DNA of 64,000 nt. It comes from Microcebus murinus (Eukaryota; Chordata; Mammalia; Primates; Cheirogaleidae). Made by a program: the position numbers and the translations under genes. Positions 62,330-64,000 of this stretch are shown piece by piece (positions within the stretch are counted from its first letter, which is position 1; the number at the start of each line of letters is the position of its first letter). The stretch covers positions 17,857,537 through 17,921,536 of the forward strand of contig NC_134107.1 of NCBI RefSeq assembly GCF_040939455.1, in the 5' to 3' direction. The notes beneath the pieces are model-generated. The model was given only the letters and a program-made list of their open reading frames with translations. It was not told the origin of the DNA and did no database searches.

Positions 62330-62720
62330 CAATATCTATTTTATCATAGTGCTACTGTGGAGGTTAAACTAGATAATGGATGTGGAACCATTGCATAAAC
62401 TACAAACATATTTTGCTGCTTTGTGCTGAACACTATTCAGTGAAAACAGCAAAATTTTGGAACTACAGTGTCATCCTAAGTGTGCCAAAATTTCCAATGT
62501 TGGTTCCTTTGCAGGATCTTAAAATGCAATAATGAGATGGGAAGTGGAGGAAGCACAGGGCAGGAATAAGCTCAGGTTCTGGAGACAGTTGTCTATAATT
62601 TAATCCTAATTCCACCACATGGGTTATGTAGTTTTAGAGTTGTCTTTTAATTCTACCTATAAATTTGGATTAATAACACCTAATTCACAGAGAATTTGTT
62701 TCTTGAAGGAGCTGAAGTAC
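62330..62720 (+). repeat. MIR relics
   Basis: Two weak forward MIR-like stretches, about 62330-62440 ('gctactgtggaggttaaactagataatggatg') and 62565-62710 ('aggttctggagacagttg..ttggattaataacacctaattcac'). Confidence 0.45.
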
Positions 62721-64000
62721 ACCAGAGAAAGTTTATTATATACTTTATCTCTGCCTCTTCAAAATGCCATTATCTGAAATCTCCTTGCCACTCGTTAACA
62801 TGGCAGACTGCTCTAATAGTTTTTCCTTTTACTCAGAAGTGAGCAACAAATGATTTCCTTTTCTAAGTATTAAAAAAAAATTCAGTCCACTGTAATGTCA
62901 AATTACACACTCTTATCCCAATTAAAACATCCTTGCGCCCCATCCCAGGCTCTGAGCCTGTAGCGGAGAAAGCAGGCAAATAGGGTTCTCAGTTTATTGC
63001 TGCATCTCCTTTCTGACTCTATGCTGCTGTGTGGCTGTTCCAAGATCAAATGCCAAGATCGATGGAAGAGGAGAAAGAGCAGAAAAAGTAGACTGGAGTA
63101 GTTGGAACCTGGTGTCGGCATATTTTAATCATTGATGCACAGTTGCTAGGTATTTCTCTTGGGGGATGCTTTTGTGGGTCCATCAGAGCCAGAGTCCTCC
63201 TCCCCCACCATCCTTGACCTCTGAATTCAATCCTTTAGTTACTTATGAGGACAATGCCTGCTCTGGCTGGATGTGGACGGTTCTTCCAGTGGCTCCTTGG
63301 CTTCTGGCTTTGACTCCTGTGCCATGATCATCTCATAGCCACCTGCACCCCTCGCCCGCCAGGCCAGGATGTTGCCTTGACAGAATTCCTTTTTAAGATA
63401 GCCCAGACCTTCTGCCTTGCTCGAGGCCTGTATCTGGCTCACTGGAAACACAGATGCCTCCTGGTCCCTTCATACCCTCGAAGAGAGGGCCCTTCCCAGG
63501 TTCTTTTGTGGTTCTTTTGAAAGCTCTGTCTTGGGTAAAGGGAACAGAGTAGCACATTGGCAATTCTTTGCCAGGAAATCCTCTCCAGATGCTCTTCGCC
63601 TGCTCTTGTCAAATTCCTCTCCTCTAGCTCAGAGGAGAATGATCCAATCTGCTAATGGTAGTGAATCGGTATGGGATATCCCCACACCCATAGCAAGCAG
63701 ACATCTATATACTTGCTTTAGAATTCAGCCAGTTCATGCACCTAGCAGTTTGTCCTTGATTCAAGGGCCTTTGCTGAAACTCTGAGACAACATTTAGCAT
63801 ACTGTTATAAAATTAAAAACAGGTAATAAATGTTAGGTACCTAGTTTTGGGCTTACTTATAATAAATGCTCAATGTGTAGGTGTTAATTTTATCATTGCA
63901 ACATTGATGGAGGTGTTTTTTGACATGTGACAATCCCTAAATGTTGCTGCATGTAAGATAATTGATTTCTGTGTTATCACCAGATCTTTCATTACCCATA
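62721..64000. other. Intergenic to window end
   Basis: No gene identified. The part at 62930-63800 is GC-richer and has open frames on both strands (for example 63239-63451 - and 63417-63785 +), but none matches a family I know. A MIR-like 'ataataaatgctcaatg' lies near 63860. Confidence 0.35.

Noticed and set aside
63239..63785. Overlapping open frames on both strands near the right end
   Set aside because: The GC-richer sequence allows them by chance; no recognisable domain, splice site pair or A tail of a processed pseudogene.

Overview
This is mammalian nuclear DNA from a primate, most likely a strepsirrhine (lemur, loris or galago). The main evidence is the Alu elements. Three young copies (about 39.2, 45.5 and 46.3 kb) carry the strepsirrhine-type body, with a GTGGCGTCAGCCTAGCTCAC-like block in the right half and an AT-rich linker before the second monomer, rather than the AluY/AluS sequence of monkeys and apes. 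L1 copies of several ages make up much of the rest. Nothing bacterial or plasmid-like is present.

The window is an olfactory-receptor (OR) neighbourhood. Two intact, intronless class II OR coding exons lie on the + strand (37771-38715 and 54685-55626). They are about 85% identical in protein by an ungapped hand count and look like tandem paralogues. A third OR (25301-26248) is a clear pseudogene with an early stop, two frameshifts and a damaged DRY motif. A much older OR relic appears around 40.85-41.58 kb. The family looks OR5-like, nearest in memory to OR5G, but I cannot verify the subfamily. The two intact genes also share non-coding homology 3-4 kb upstream (33.4-33.7 and 51.65-52.0 kb), each with a possible splice donor, which fits the usual OR layout of a non-coding 5' exon spliced to one coding exon.

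The only non-OR gene I can support is a first coding exon on the - strand (11970-12290). It encodes the cytochrome-b5 start of a front-end fatty acid desaturase, very probably FADS2B, and ends at a good splice donor. Its later exons are not visible in the 12 kb to its left.

Layout: 0-2.1 kb, L1 fragments; 2.1-7.6 kb, mostly unique with MIR relics; 7.6-10.4 kb, a young L1 nested in an older one; 10.4-15.5 kb, the FADS exon, a perfect hairpin and a short L1 tail; 15.5-24.5 kb, ancient L1s, unassigned sequence and a stack of L1 3' ends; 25.3-26.2 kb, OR pseudogene; 27.7-30.6 kb, a twin-primed (inverted) L1 with target-site duplications; 31.9-32.2 kb, a CpG-rich solo retroviral LTR with 6-bp duplications; 34.2-35.2 kb, a 313-bp inverted duplication; 35.3-38.8 kb, ancient L1, old Alu and the first intact OR; 39.2-46.9 kb, young Alus and the OR relic; 47-54 kb, mostly unique sequence; 54.7-55.6 kb, the second intact OR; 56.1-60.9 kb, a long but broken L1 on the - strand; 61-64 kb, unique sequence with old repeats. 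I found no new multi-gene system. The unusual signals are structural: insertions with readable mechanism marks, hairpins and an inverted duplication.
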